From DASQZT01 sp963728965 (GTDB lineage: Bacteria > Acidobacteriota > Terriglobia > Bryobacterales > Bryobacteraceae), in the NCBI GenBank assembly GCA_963728965.1, contig CAVSMH010000008.1:310001-374000 (forward strand): a stretch of 64,000 nt of DNA, written 5' to 3'. The notes beneath the pieces were generated by a model. That model ran no database searches and was not told the origin of the DNA. It saw nothing but the letters and a program-made list of their open reading frames with translations. A program made the translations under genes and the position numbers. Positions 43,011 through 52,434 of the stretch are shown here, in pieces. Position 1 is the first letter of the stretch. Each line of letters opens with the position of its first letter.

Positions 43011-46000
43011 ATGAAGAAACTGTTAGCGCTGAACCGCAGCGAAATCGCGATCCGCATTCTTCGTGCCGCCAACGAGCTCGGCCTGCGCACGGTGGCCATT
43101 TACTCGCAGGAAGACCGGCTGGCGCTGCACCGCTTCAAGGCCGATGAAGCGTACCTGATCGGCGAGGGAAAAGGCCCCGTGGAAGCCTACCTCGACGTGG
43201 AAGGCATCGTCGCGCTGGCCGCCGAAAAAGGGGTGGACGCGATCCATCCCGGGTACGGGTTTCTATCGGAGAATCCCGCCCTGCCGCGTGCCTGCGCCCG
43301 AGCGGGCATCACGTTCATCGGGCCGCGGACGGAGTTGCTCGAGCTGCTCGGCGACAAAACGGCGGCGCGCCAGCTGGCGGAACAGGCCGGCATCCCGGTG
43401 GTGCCCGGCAGCGAGGAGGCGCTGAGCGATCCGCGGCGGGCCGAGGGGATCGCCGGCAAAATCGGCTTCCCGCTGATCGTGAAGGCCGCCTTCGGCGGAG
43501 GCGGACGCGGCATGCGCGTGGTCGAAACGGCGGGCGATTTTGCGGGCCGGCTGGAGGAGGCCCGGCAGGAGGCTGCCGCGGCGTTCGGCAACGACGCCGT
43601 GTTCATCGAGCGGTTCATCCGGCGCGCGCGGCACATCGAGGTGCAGATTCTGGGCGATCTCCACGGCAACATCGTCCACCTGTACGAGCGCGACTGTTCG
43701 GTGCAGCGGCGGCACCAGAAGGTGGTAGAAGTGGCGCCGGCGGTTTCGCTCGACGAGCGCATTCGGCGCGAGCTGGCGGAAGCGGCGGTAGCGCTGGCGC
43801 GAGCCGCGAAGTACGAAAACGCGGGCACGGTGGAATTCCTGGTGGATGCCGACACGGGCGAGTGGTACTTTATCGAGGTCAACCCGCGCATTCAGGTGGA
43901 ACATACCGTGACCGAGATGGTGACCGGGATGGACATCGTGCGCTGCCAGATTCAGGTGGCGCAAGGACTGCCGTTGCACGGTCCCGAGATCAATATGCCG
44001 GCGCAGGCGAGCATCCCCCTACACGGTTTCGCGCTGCAATGCCGGATCACGACGGAGGACCCCTCGAACAATTTCGTTCCCGACTACGGCAAGCTGACCA
44101 CGTACCGGTCGCCGGCGGGCTTCGGGATCCGGCTGGACGGGGGGTCGGCGTACGGCGGCGCGGTCATCACGCCGTACTACGATTCGCTGCTGGTAAAGAC
44201 CACGGCGTGGGGACGCGAGTTCCGCCACGCGTGCCAGCGGATGGACCGCAGCCTTCGCGAGTTCCGGGTGAGAGGCGTCAAGACGAACATCCCGTTTCTG
44301 GAAAACGTCGTCAACCATGCCGACTTCCAGGAGGGCCGCGTAACCACGCGGTGGCTCGAGGAGACGCCATCGCTGTTCCGTTTCGTCCCCAAGCGCGATC
44401 GCGCGACCAAGCTGCTCACCTACCTGAGCGATGTCATCGTCAACGGCAACGCCGCGGTGGCCGGCAAACCGTGCCCGAAGAGCACGCGTCCGGCGCCGGT
44501 GCCCAGCCATGACGCGTCGCCGCCGCCGGAGGGCACGCGCCAGCGTCTGCAAGAGCTCGGCGCGGAGGAGTTCGCGCGGTGGACCGGGAAGCAGCGGCGC
44601 CTGCTGCTGACCGACACGACCTTCCGGGACGCCCACCAGAGCCTGCTGGCGACGCGGGTGCGGACTTACGACATGCTGGCGATTTCCAACTTCGTGGCGC
44701 ACCGGCTGCACAATCTCTTCAGCCTGGAAATGTGGGGCGGGGCGACCTTCGACGTGACGATGCGGTTTCTGCACGAAGATCCCTTCGCGCGCCTGCGCCG
44801 TCTCCGCGAGGCCATTCCGAACATCTGTTTTCAGATGCTGCTGAGGGCATCCAATGCCGTGGGCTATACGGCCTATCCCGACAACGTGGTGACCGAGTTC
44901 ATCTATGAAGCCGCGGCGCAGGGAATCGACATTTTCCGTATTTTCGATTCGCTGAACTGGCTGCCCAACCTGACGGTGGCGATGGAGGCCGTGCGGCGGA
45001 CGCGGTCCGTCTGCGAGGCGGCCATCTGTTATACCGGCGACATTCTCGATCCCAAGCGCGACAAATACTCCCTGGATTATTACGTGCGGATGGCGAAAGA
45101 GCTGGAGCGCATGGGCGCGCACATCATCGCCATCAAGGACATGGCGGGGCTGTGCAAACCGTATGCCGCCGAGAAGCTGGTGAAGACGCTGCGGCAGGAG
45201 GTCGGCCTTCCGATTCACTTCCACACGCACGACACCAGCGGCATCAACGCGGCCTCGGTATTGAAGGCGTCGGATGCCGGGGTCCACGTGGCCGATGGCG
45301 CCATCGCCTCGATGAGCGGGCAGACGAGCCAGCCCAACCTGAACTCGATCGTGGCGGCGCTGAATCACACCAAACGCGACAGCGGCATCGACCTGGACGC
45401 GCTCAACCAATGCGCGGACTATTGGGAGATCGTGCGCGAGTATTACACGCCGTTCGACACGGCGCCGAAGTCGGGCACGGCCGAGGTGTACATCCACGAA
45501 ATGCCGGGCGGGCAGTACACGAATCTGAAACAGCAGGCCGAATCGATGGGGCTGGGCGCGCGCTGGCACGAGATTGCGCGCACCTATGCCGACGTGAACA
45601 TGGCATTCGGCGACATCGTCAAAGTGACGCCCTCGAGCAAAGTAGTGGGTGACATGGCAATTTTCCTGGTGAACCACAACATGACGATGGCGCAGTTCGA
45701 GCGCCTCACGCCCGACCACAACCTGACGCTGCCCACCTCGGTGATCGAGATGTTCATGGGCTCGCTCGGCGAGCCGGAAGGCGGCTGGCCGGAAGGGCTG
45801 CAGAAGATCATCCTGCACGGCGCGGCGCCGCAGGGCGGCCGTCCTGGGGCGCACCTGCCGAAAGTCAACCTGGAAGAAACGGCGGCCGCGCTCGAGAAGA
45901 AGATCGGCCGCCATCCGTGCGAAGACGAGGTGCTGAGCTACCTCATGTATCCGGATGTGTTCGTGAAGTTCGCCCGCGCGCGGCAGAATTTCGGCGACGT

Positions 46001-46448
46001 CGAAGTGCTGCCGACGCCGGAGTTTTACTACGGCATGGAGCGGGGCTCGGACATCGCCGTGGAACTCGAGCCCGGCAAGACCCTGGTGATCAAATTCCTC
46101 ACGGTAGGCGAACCGCATCCGGACGGCACGCGGACGGTGTTCTACGAGCTGAACGGGCAGCCGCGGGAAGTGAACGTCCGCGACCGCAAGCTGGAGGTGA
46201 AAGAAGCGGGCCGGCCCAAAGCCGACGCGAATCAGCCCGGACAGATCGGCGCGCCGATCCCGGGGGTGGTCTCGACGGTGGCCGTGGAACTCAACCAGGC
46301 GGTCCAAAAGGGCGACCGCCTGCTGGTGATGGAAGCCATGAAAATGCAGAGCACGGTGTATGCCCCTGTGGCCGGCAAGGTAACGCAGGTGCTCATCCAA
46401 CCGGGCGCCCACGTGGAGGCCAAGGACCTGCTGCTGGTCATCGCCTAG
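43011..46448 (+). CDS. pyc: Pyruvate carboxylase
   Basis: An 1145-residue single-chain enzyme. Biotin carboxylase (about 1-455) has HPGYGFLSENPALPRACA, KAAFGGGGRGMRVV (ATP-binding Gly loop), RDCSVQRRHQKVVE and VEFLVDADTGEWYFIEVNPR. The carboxyltransferase (about 525-800) has LTDTTFRDAHQSLLATRVR and HFHTHDTSGINAAS with metal-binding His residues. A PYC-OADA domain follows, and a biotinyl domain (about 1070-1145) with EAMKMQS, biotin Lys near 1109. It makes oxaloacetate from pyruvate and bicarbonate for anaplerosis. A TACCCT at 42994-42999 may be the -10. Confidence 0.97.
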   Translation: MKKLLALNRSEIAIRILRAANELGLRTVAIYSQEDRLALHRFKADEAYLIGEGKGPVEAYLDVEGIVALAAEKGVDAIHPGYGFLSENPALPRACARAGITFIGPRTELLELLGDKTAARQLAEQAGIPVVPGSEEALSDPRRAEGIAGKIGFPLIVKAAFGGGGRGMRVVETAGDFAGRLEEARQEAAAAFGNDAVFIERFIRRARHIEVQILGDLHGNIVHLYERDCSVQRRHQKVVEVAPAVSLDERIRRELAEAAVALARAAKYENAGTVEFLVDADTGEWYFIEVNPRIQVEHTVTEMVTGMDIVRCQIQVAQGLPLHGPEINMPAQASIPLHGFALQCRITTEDPSNNFVPDYGKLTTYRSPAGFGIRLDGGSAYGGAVITPYYDSLLVKTTAWGREFRHACQRMDRSLREFRVRGVKTNIPFLENVVNHADFQEGRVTTRWLEETPSLFRFVPKRDRATKLLTYLSDVIVNGNAAVAGKPCPKSTRPAPVPSHDASPPPEGTRQRLQELGAEEFARWTGKQRRLLLTDTTFRDAHQSLLATRVRTYDMLAISNFVAHRLHNLFSLEMWGGATFDVTMRFLHEDPFARLRRLREAIPNICFQMLLRASNAVGYTAYPDNVVTEFIYEAAAQGIDIFRIFDSLNWLPNLTVAMEAVRRTRSVCEAAICYTGDILDPKRDKYSLDYYVRMAKELERMGAHIIAIKDMAGLCKPYAAEKLVKTLRQEVGLPIHFHTHDTSGINAASVLKASDAGVHVADGAIASMSGQTSQPNLNSIVAALNHTKRDSGIDLDALNQCADYWEIVREYYTPFDTAPKSGTAEVYIHEMPGGQYTNLKQQAESMGLGARWHEIARTYADVNMAFGDIVKVTPSSKVVGDMAIFLVNHNMTMAQFERLTPDHNLTLPTSVIEMFMGSLGEPEGGWPEGLQKIILHGAAPQGGRPGAHLPKVNLEETAAALEKKIGRHPCEDEVLSYLMYPDVFVKFARARQNFGDVEVLPTPEFYYGMERGSDIAVELEPGKTLVIKFLTVGEPHPDGTRTVFYELNGQPREVNVRDRKLEVKEAGRPKADANQPGQIGAPIPGVVSTVAVELNQAVQKGDRLLVMEAMKMQSTVYAPVAGKVTQVLIQPGAHVEAKDLLLVIA

Positions 46449-46572
46449 GCGTTGGGGCTGCGCGATTCGGAGCCGGAGGACCGGCCGCGGGAAGCGGGTT
46501 CACGGATGAGAGGCATTGGGGCGAATCTGCGGCAGCGGCTCGAGCTGATCGGGGAGCCGCTAGAATTACGAT

Positions 46573-47862
46573 ATGTCCAAAGCAGCTCTCGTTTTCCTGC
46601 TCCTGGCGGGCATGATTCGCAGTGAGACGCGATCCATGACTCTTCGCCAGGCCGTGGAACTGGCCCTGCGCCAGAATCCCGATCTCGCGCTCAGCCGCCT
46701 GGAAGAGGACAAGGCCAGGCAGTCGGTGCGGGTGGCGCGCGACCCGTTCTTTCCCCGCGTGGTGGTGGGCAGCGGGCTCGCCAAGAGCTGGGGATTTCCG
46801 ATGAGCATCGAGGGCTCGGCGCCCAGTGTGATGCAGGCCAACGTGATTGCCGACGTATTCAACCGGCCGCAGAACTACCAGATCGCGCAAGCCAAGGAAA
46901 ACGTCCGCGGCGCGTCGCTGGCAGCGGCCGGAAAGCGGGAGGACGTGGCGTATCGCGTGGCGAGCCTGTTTCTGGACGTGGAACGGGCGGCACGGGTTGG
47001 GGAACTGGCGCGAAAGGATGCGGAGAGCCAGCAGAAGGTGCTGGATACGGTGCGGGCGCAGGTGCAGGAAGGGCGGGCGCTGCCGCTGGCGGAGAAGACG
47101 GCGGCCCTGAACGTGGCGCGGGCGCGGCAGATCGCCGAGGGGCTGGACGACGATCGGATCGCGGCCGAAACGGCGCTGGCGATCGGCGTGGGTTTGACGG
47201 CCGACGACCGGATCCAGGCGGTGCAGGAACAGCGGCCGGCGCCGCCGCTACCCTCTTCGGCCGACCGGGCGGTGGAGACGGCGGTGGAATCGAATCGCGA
47301 CCTGCGGCGGCTGGAATCGCAGATCGCGTCCAAGCAGCTTGAGGTTCGGGGGGCGCGCGCGGCGCGGCTGCCGCGGGTGGACCTGGTGGCGCAATACGGA
47401 ATGCTGGCGCGGTTCAACAACTACGACCAGTTCTTCCGGGCGTTTCAGCGCAACAACGGCCAACTGGGGATCTCATTCCAGGTGCCCTTGCTGGCGGGGC
47501 CGGGGGTATCGGCGCAGAGCGCAATGGCGCAGGCAGACATCACCCGCCTGAAGATCGAGCTGGCAAACACGCGCAACCGGCTCGAGTCCGATCTCCAGCA
47601 GGCGTTCCGCGACGTGCGGAAAGCGGAGTCGGCCGCCGAGGTCGCCCGGCTCGACCTCGATGTGGCGCGCGAACAGCTTTCGGTTTTCCTGGCGCAGATG
47701 CAGGAAGGCAGGCTGGGGCTGCGCCAGGTGGAAGAGGCGCGACTGACGGAGAACCAGAAATGGATCGCGTTCTACGACGCGCAGTTTGCAGTCGAAAAAG
47801 TGCGGTGGAACGTGCTGCGCCTGACGGGCAAGCTGGTGCCGTCGATCCAGTCGTTGCCGTAA
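46573..47862 (+). CDS. TolC family outer-membrane efflux protein
   Basis: A 429-residue protein with a signal peptide (ALVFLLLAGMIRSETRS) and two homologous OEP halves: LRQAVELALRQNPDLALSRL, YQIAQAKENVRGASLAAAGK, and later VETAVESNRDLRRLESQIAS and IELANTRNRLESDLQQAFRD. The alternating helical hairpins form the periplasmic duct and the beta strands the outer-membrane barrel. It is a possible partner of the HlyD-type adaptor at 10839 but is not adjacent to any inner-membrane pump. TAGAAT at 46561-46566 lies 6 nt before the ATG with no ribosome site. Confidence 0.88.
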   Translation: MSKAALVFLLLAGMIRSETRSMTLRQAVELALRQNPDLALSRLEEDKARQSVRVARDPFFPRVVVGSGLAKSWGFPMSIEGSAPSVMQANVIADVFNRPQNYQIAQAKENVRGASLAAAGKREDVAYRVASLFLDVERAARVGELARKDAESQQKVLDTVRAQVQEGRALPLAEKTAALNVARARQIAEGLDDDRIAAETALAIGVGLTADDRIQAVQEQRPAPPLPSSADRAVETAVESNRDLRRLESQIASKQLEVRGARAARLPRVDLVAQYGMLARFNNYDQFFRAFQRNNGQLGISFQVPLLAGPGVSAQSAMAQADITRLKIELANTRNRLESDLQQAFRDVRKAESAAEVARLDLDVAREQLSVFLAQMQEGRLGLRQVEEARLTENQKWIAFYDAQFAVEKVRWNVLRLTGKLVPSIQSLP

Positions 47863-47889
47863 GGGCGGGTCTGCGGGCGTGGGCGGTGC

Positions 47890-48252
47890 TCACGCGGCTG
47901 GCCGGCGGAGGGCGCCCATGTGCTCGTGGAGGCGGTCCGCCAACTCCTGGCAGTCGATGCAGTAGAGGGCCCAGGGCACGGCCTTGAGGCGTTTTTCGCT
48001 GATGGACAGCTCGCATTTCAGACACAAGCCGTACTTGCCGGCATCGAGCCGGGCCAGGGCGATTTCGACCTGGCGGAGGAGGCGGCAGGTACGTTCGAGG
48101 TCGTAGATCGCCGACTCCCGTTCGGCCGCGAGGAGGGTTTCGTCGAGGTCGTCGGGAGTCCGTTCGACCACGATCTCGCCGCGGCGGCGAAGCCCGTGCC
48201 TGAGGTCCTGTGCTTTCTGTTGAAGCAAACTGCGGTAACGTTCGTCTTGCAT
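47890..48252 (-). CDS. DksA/TraR-type C4 zinc-finger protein
   Basis: A 120-residue protein. A charged helical hairpin (about 1-70, YRSLLQQKAQDLRHGL, ETLLAAERESAIYDLERTCR) precedes a zinc finger with CLKC and CIDC separated by about 17 residues (KYGLCLKCELSISEKRLKAV, PWALYCIDCQE). DksA family members bind the RNA polymerase secondary channel and tune transcription with ppGpp; the coiled-coil tip Asp residues could be those in RTPDDLDETL, which is an inference. It is convergent with tolC, 27 nt apart. Confidence 0.88.
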   Translation of the reverse strand: MQDERYRSLLQQKAQDLRHGLRRRGEIVVERTPDDLDETLLAAERESAIYDLERTCRLLRQVEIALARLDAGKYGLCLKCELSISEKRLKAVPWALYCIDCQELADRLHEHMGALRRPAA

Positions 48253-48369
48253 TGGGCGCTCCTAACCGGAGAGACGCGCGGCGCGTCCATTCGATACATA
48301 GATGCTTTGGCGGTTATTCATCGGTTTGAGCGATGCATGGGCCGGGGCGAAGGTCTTATAGTGGGAGCG

Positions 48370-49269
48370 ATGGAGTGGATCAACTATCATCACCTGCTTT
48401 ACTTCTGGGTAGTGGCCAAAGAGGGCAGCATCGCGCGGGCGTGCAAGGAACTCCACCTGGCGCAGCCCACCATCAGCGGACAACTGCGCGCGCTCGAGCT
48501 GAATTTCGGCGAAAAGCTGTTCAGCCGGGTGGGGCGCCGGCTGATGCTCACCGAAACCGGGCAACTGGTGTTTCAGTACGCGGACGAAATTTTCGGGCTG
48601 GGCCGGGAGCTGAGCGACGTTCTGAAGGGGAGGCCGCGGGGGCGCCCGCTGCGGCTCACCGTGGGGATTTCGGACCTGATCCCGAAGCTGATCGCCTACC
48701 GGATTCTGCAACCGGCGTTCACGCTGAAGGAGCCGGTGCAACTCATCTGTTACGAAGACCAACCCGACCAGTTGCTGTTAGAACTGTCGCGCCACCGACT
48801 GGACCTGGTGCTGAGCCACACGGCCGCCACTTCGGTGAACGTGCGCGTGTTCAACCATCGGCTGGGATCCTGCGGGGTGACGCTGTTCGCGACGGCGGCG
48901 CTGGCGGCCCAATACCGGAAGGGGTTTCCCCAACGTCTCGACGGCGCGCCGTTCCTGCTGCCCATGGAGCGGTCGGCCTCGCGCCGCGCGCTGGAACAGT
49001 GGTTTGCCGGTGCCGGCATCCATCCGCGCGTGATCGGCGAGTTTCAGGACAACGCGCTGATGGGCGCTTTCGGACAGGCGGGCGCGGGGATCTTTCCGGC
49101 TCCCGGGGCGATTGAAAAGGAGGTGCGCCGCATCTACCGGGTTTCGGTGATCGGCAGGCTGGACGCGGTGGTCGAGGAGTTCTACGCGGTCTCGGCGGAG
49201 CGCAAAATCAACCATCCGGCGGTGGCGGCCGTCACCGAGACGGCGCGGAACAAGTTGTTCGCGGGGTAG
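48370..49269 (+). CDS. LysR family transcriptional regulator, NhaR-like
   Basis: A 299-residue regulator from ATG 48370 (GGGAG 3-4 nt upstream); the frame is open further upstream but the HTH begins here. The winged helix reads NYHHLLYFWVVAKEGSIARA, CKELHLAQPTISGQLRALEL and GEKLFSRVGRRLMLTETG, close to NhaR, the sodium-responsive activator. The effector domain spans about 90-295 (LRLTVGISDLIPKLIAYRIL). No nhaA is present; the nearest gene is a convergent terC-type membrane protein. Ligand is unknown. Confidence 0.88.
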   Translation: MEWINYHHLLYFWVVAKEGSIARACKELHLAQPTISGQLRALELNFGEKLFSRVGRRLMLTETGQLVFQYADEIFGLGRELSDVLKGRPRGRPLRLTVGISDLIPKLIAYRILQPAFTLKEPVQLICYEDQPDQLLLELSRHRLDLVLSHTAATSVNVRVFNHRLGSCGVTLFATAALAAQYRKGFPQRLDGAPFLLPMERSASRRALEQWFAGAGIHPRVIGEFQDNALMGAFGQAGAGIFPAPGAIEKEVRRIYRVSVIGRLDAVVEEFYAVSAERKINHPAVAAVTETARNKLFAG

Positions 49270-49275
49270 TCGCGC

Positions 49276-50259
49276 TCACGGGGTGCGGACAGGCTCCGCG
49301 GCAGGCTTTTTGGGAAACGCGAGCGATGCCGCGATGGAGACGGCGAGGACGCCGCCGATCACCGCCAGGGAGACTCCCATGGGGAAGTGGCCTTCGAACA
49401 ACTGGTTCAACCAGGCCATCTTCAGCCCCACGAACATCAGCACCACAGCCAGGCCATAGCGCAAGAGGTGGAAGCGGCCCACCGCGCCGGCCAGCAGGAA
49501 GTACATGGAGCGAAGGCCCAGGATGGCGAAGACGTTGGAGGTGAAAACGATGAGCGGCTCGCGAGTGATGGCGAAGATGGCCGGCACGGAGTCCACCGCG
49601 AAGAGGATATCGGTGATTTCGATGAACCCCAGCGTGACAAGCAAGGGCGTGGCGAACCACTTCCCGTCGACCCGCTGGAAGAAGCGGGGCCCTTCGTAGT
49701 TCGACACCAGCGGCAGCCATTTGCGGAGGGCGCGGATGATAGGGCTGCGATCGAGGTCGGGCGGGCGCTCCGGCGCGAACATCATGCGGGCTCCGGTGAC
49801 GAACAGGAAGATCCCGAAGACCACCACCATCCAGGCGTACTGCAACAACACGGTCCCGACGCCGATAAATACGCCGCGAAACGCCAGGGCGCCCAGGATG
49901 CCGTAGAAAAGAACGCGGTGCTGGTAGCGCGCCGGGACGCCGAAATACCCGAAGACCAGAACGAAGACGAACATGTTGTCGAGCGACAGGGACCACTCGA
50001 CGATGTATCCGGTGAGGAACTCGAGCGCCGCTTTTTGAGAGGCGGCGGGGCCGAATCGGGAGAGCGAGTAGGCGTAGAGTCCCACCGAGAACAGCACCGC
50101 CAGGGCGGCCCAGACAGCGGTCCAGATGGCGGCCTCGCGAAAACCGACGGCATGCAGCCGGCGGTGGAAAATGCCGAGGTCGGCCGCCAGCAGGAGCACC
50201 ACGAAAACAAAGAAAGCTCCGTAGAACCACCAGTAGCCGGCAAACGGAAACAGGCTCAT
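49276..50259 (-). CDS. TerC family integral membrane protein
   Basis: A 327-residue polytopic protein with nine or so helices. The TerC motifs EFLTGYIVEWSLSLDNMFVF (about 95-115, with acidic Glu/Asp in the membrane) and FIEITDILFAVDSVPAIFAI (about 205-225) are intact; LGLRSMYFLLAGAVGRFHLL and GLKMAWLNQLFEGHFPMG follow. The family exports metal ions such as manganese or contributes to tellurite resistance. No yybP-ykoY riboswitch was recognised in its short upstream region. Its start overlaps the stop of the small membrane gene by 4 nt. Confidence 0.92.
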   Translation of the reverse strand: MSLFPFAGYWWFYGAFFVFVVLLLAADLGIFHRRLHAVGFREAAIWTAVWAALAVLFSVGLYAYSLSRFGPAASQKAALEFLTGYIVEWSLSLDNMFVFVLVFGYFGVPARYQHRVLFYGILGALAFRGVFIGVGTVLLQYAWMVVVFGIFLFVTGARMMFAPERPPDLDRSPIIRALRKWLPLVSNYEGPRFFQRVDGKWFATPLLVTLGFIEITDILFAVDSVPAIFAITREPLIVFTSNVFAILGLRSMYFLLAGAVGRFHLLRYGLAVVLMFVGLKMAWLNQLFEGHFPMGVSLAVIGGVLAVSIAASLAFPKKPAAEPVRTP

Positions 50260-50435
50260 ACCCGGGTCCGCTTACCGAAGCGATGGATCAACGACCCAGC
50301 ACGCCGGCGCAGCCAGCTTCGCTGGTCGAGCAGGCCGAATCCCAGGATCAGCAAGGGAATGCCGGGAATCACCGGCAGGATGAGCCCGAGGACACCGGCG
50401 CCCAGACAGGCATAGGAGAGAATCTGTTTGGCCAT
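50256..50435 (-). CDS. Small membrane protein, DUF454/PGPGW-like
   Basis: A 59-residue protein from ATG 50435; a longer frame to 50516 is unlikely because its extra N-terminus is polar and Pro-rich. It has one to two membrane segments (ILSYACLGAGVLGLILPVIP, GIPLLILGFGLL) and a basic tail (RRRAGSLIHRFGKRTRV). The LPVIPGIPLLILG core resembles the YbaN/DUF454 or PGPGW motifs. It overlaps terC by 4 nt, so it is translated with it and may be an accessory of that exporter, which is an inference. Confidence 0.6.
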   Translation of the reverse strand: MAKQILSYACLGAGVLGLILPVIPGIPLLILGFGLLDQRSWLRRRAGSLIHRFGKRTRV

Positions 50436-50574
50436 AGGCAACCCACCCACTGGGGACAGGTAGCGCGTTCTACTGTTGGGATGCAGGCGCAGCGGCGGCG
50501 GTTGCCCCCCAATCATCGATAAAGCCGATGGGTAACCGTCAAAGATTCGATTCTTTGGAAGTGGGGGGGCGCGG

Positions 50575-51930
50575 CTACGGGGCTCGGACGGGCGAAATCT
50601 TCAGGAAGACCGCGGCATGCGGTGCGATCCGGAAGGAGCGGCCGTTGGGAACGGCTCCGAGGTCCTTTTTCTCCCAGAGGTCGCGGACGGCGCACTCGGG
50701 CGGAAGGCCGAGATCGGCCCAGCGCACCTGGATGTCTTCCGCGGGGCCGTCACCGATGTGAAAGAGGGCCAGGAAGCGCGCCGGCGATCCCGGCATTTCG
50801 GCCAGCCAGGCGACCTGGTTTTCGCGGGCGAAGAGCTGGCGGCTGGCGGCAGCGTTCTGATCGACGGCGAGCACCTCGCTGTTGGTGATGAGGCGGCGCG
50901 TGAACTCGTCGTTATCGGGGAGGTGGCCGCCGAACATGAGCGGCGACCGGGCAACCGACCACAGAGTCATCAACGTTCGCTGCTCGTCGTGGGTGAGCCG
51001 CGACATGCGCGGGTCGCCGCGCTCGGCGCGGATGCCGATGTGTCCCAACGGAAGCATGTCGCCGTCGGGCCAGTGGCCTGGCTTCGCATAGGGATTCCAG
51101 GCGTTGAAATTGGGGAACTGGCGCTTCACGTCGATCCAGCGGTCCCATAAATCGTCGGAGATACGCCACATCTGGGCATGCGCGCCGAGGAACGCCGCCT
51201 GCGCGGTATCGTGGGTGCCCGGCGAAAGGCTGAGCACGATGGAACGGCCGGTCTTTTGCAGCGCCCGGCTCAAGGCGGCGATTTCGCCGGTGTGGTCGCC
51301 GGCGGGACCGGTACCGAACATGTCGTCGGCCTTGATGAAGTCCACGCCCCAGGCAGCATACAGTTTGGCGATGGAGTCGTAGTAGTCCTGCCCGTTCTGG
51401 CGGCGCACATCCACGCCGTACATGTCGGAGTTCCAGCGGCAAAGGGACTGCTTGTCGGCGATCGCGGCGGCGCGGGTCGTGCTGCCGAACACCGGCAGGT
51501 TCGCGTCCACGGCGCGGCGGGGAATGCCGCGCATGATGTGAATGCCGAACTTCAGGCCCTTGGAGTGGACATAGTCCGCCAGCGGCTTGAAGCCGCGGCC
51601 GCCGGCGGCCGTAGGGAATCGGTTGGGGGCGGGCATGAGGCGGCCGTACGCATCCATCACCAGTTCGGTATCGGGGCGGTAGCCGTGGGTTTTCGGATGG
51701 GGCTCCGACCATTGAATATCGACGACAATGTACTGCCAGCCGTAGCGTGCCAGGTTGGCGGCCATGTAGTCGGTATTGGCGATCACCTCGGTTTCGGTCA
51801 CGCCGGTGCCGAAAGCGTCCCAACTGTTCCAGCCCATAGGCGGCGTGGGCGCCAGGGGCTGAGACCACGACCAGCCCGCCAGTGCCGTGGCCAGCGCGGT
51901 GGCACGGAGAAAGCTGTCGATGGCACGCAT
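50575..51930 (-). CDS. Alpha-galactosidase, glycoside hydrolase family 27, exported
   Basis: A 451-residue enzyme with a signal peptide (FLRATALATALAGWSWSQP). The catalytic (beta/alpha)8 barrel opens with LAPTPPMGWNSWDAFGTGV and contains the nucleophile region GVDFIKADDMFG (about residues 195-205) and the acid/base region MWRISDDLWDRW (about 258-268). A C-terminal beta domain (about 360-450) completes the GH27 fold. It should remove terminal alpha-galactose from plant oligosaccharides such as galactomannan in the periplasm or outside. The gene stands alone between divergent and convergent neighbours. Confidence 0.9.
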   Translation of the reverse strand: MRAIDSFLRATALATALAGWSWSQPLAPTPPMGWNSWDAFGTGVTETEVIANTDYMAANLARYGWQYIVVDIQWSEPHPKTHGYRPDTELVMDAYGRLMPAPNRFPTAAGGRGFKPLADYVHSKGLKFGIHIMRGIPRRAVDANLPVFGSTTRAAAIADKQSLCRWNSDMYGVDVRRQNGQDYYDSIAKLYAAWGVDFIKADDMFGTGPAGDHTGEIAALSRALQKTGRSIVLSLSPGTHDTAQAAFLGAHAQMWRISDDLWDRWIDVKRQFPNFNAWNPYAKPGHWPDGDMLPLGHIGIRAERGDPRMSRLTHDEQRTLMTLWSVARSPLMFGGHLPDNDEFTRRLITNSEVLAVDQNAAASRQLFARENQVAWLAEMPGSPARFLALFHIGDGPAEDIQVRWADLGLPPECAVRDLWEKKDLGAVPNGRSFRIAPHAAVFLKISPVRAP

Positions 51931-51998
51931 GTTCTCTCCAGCTTAATGGAAGCCTGGGGAGGACGCATGCCGCGCGCCCGCGCTGTGGGATTTCCGAG

Positions 51999-52028
51999 TT
52001 GATCGTCCCGCTTCAGGCCACGTATACT
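51999..52028 (+). promoter_or_regulatory. Promoter of the Cys-rich exported protein / TonB receptor pair
   Basis: TTGATC (51999-52004), an 18-bp spacer and TATACT (52023-52028). Transcription should begin near 52035, so the first ATG (52029) would be outside the mRNA and ATG 52038 would be at its very start. Confidence 0.55.
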
Positions 52029-52037
52029 ATGCCCACG

Positions 52038-52397
52038 ATGAGACGCGGCTGGCTCACCGGGACGACGTTGCTGGCGCTATTGGCGTTTGCGGTGTCGTAC
52101 GGGGCGCCGCTGGGGCTTGCGCTGGCAGCGAGCGCGCCGCCCCCCGGGTGTTGCCACTCGGGCAAGGGTTCCTGCTGCAAGCGGACGCACGGCACGGGTT
52201 GGACCAGCACGTCGTCCTGCTCCGGACGGTGCGCGGTTCCGCCGGGCCTGACACCGGTAGCGGGCAGCGCGTGCCTGCCGGCGACGGCTGCGATGTCCGC
52301 GAACAACGCCGGACGGGCGGTGGCCAGCCCGCCATTGACCGCCGCGGCTTCGTCTTCTTACCTCGCATTCCTCTACCAGCGTCCGCCGCCCCGATAG
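52038..52397 (+). CDS. Small Cys-rich exported protein
   Basis: About 119 residues from ATG 52038, the start favoured by the position of the promoter; ATG 52029 is three codons upstream. The Sec signal is LTGTTLLALLAFAVSYGAPLGLALAAS. The mature peptide carries seven Cys, most in a short stretch: PGCCHSGKGSCCKRTHGTGW followed by SCSGRC and SAC. The vicinal CC pairs with nearby His suggest metal or haem-metal binding, copper being an attractive but unproven candidate. The C-terminus is Ala/Ser-rich and unstructured. It lies 37 nt before the TonB receptor gene and is probably co-transcribed. Family not recognised. Confidence 0.65.
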   Translation: MRRGWLTGTTLLALLAFAVSYGAPLGLALAASAPPPGCCHSGKGSCCKRTHGTGWTSTSSCSGRCAVPPGLTPVAGSACLPATAAMSANNAGRAVASPPLTAAASSSYLAFLYQRPPPR

Positions 52398-52434
52398 ACC
52401 GCTGCATCGCTGTCTGTCGAGAAGGGGGAGGATT

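Noticed and set aside
49276..50560. Manganese riboswitch (yybP-ykoY type) before terC
   Set aside because: The gene is preceded by a 4-nt overlap with a small gene, and no leader of sufficient length or characteristic loops was found.
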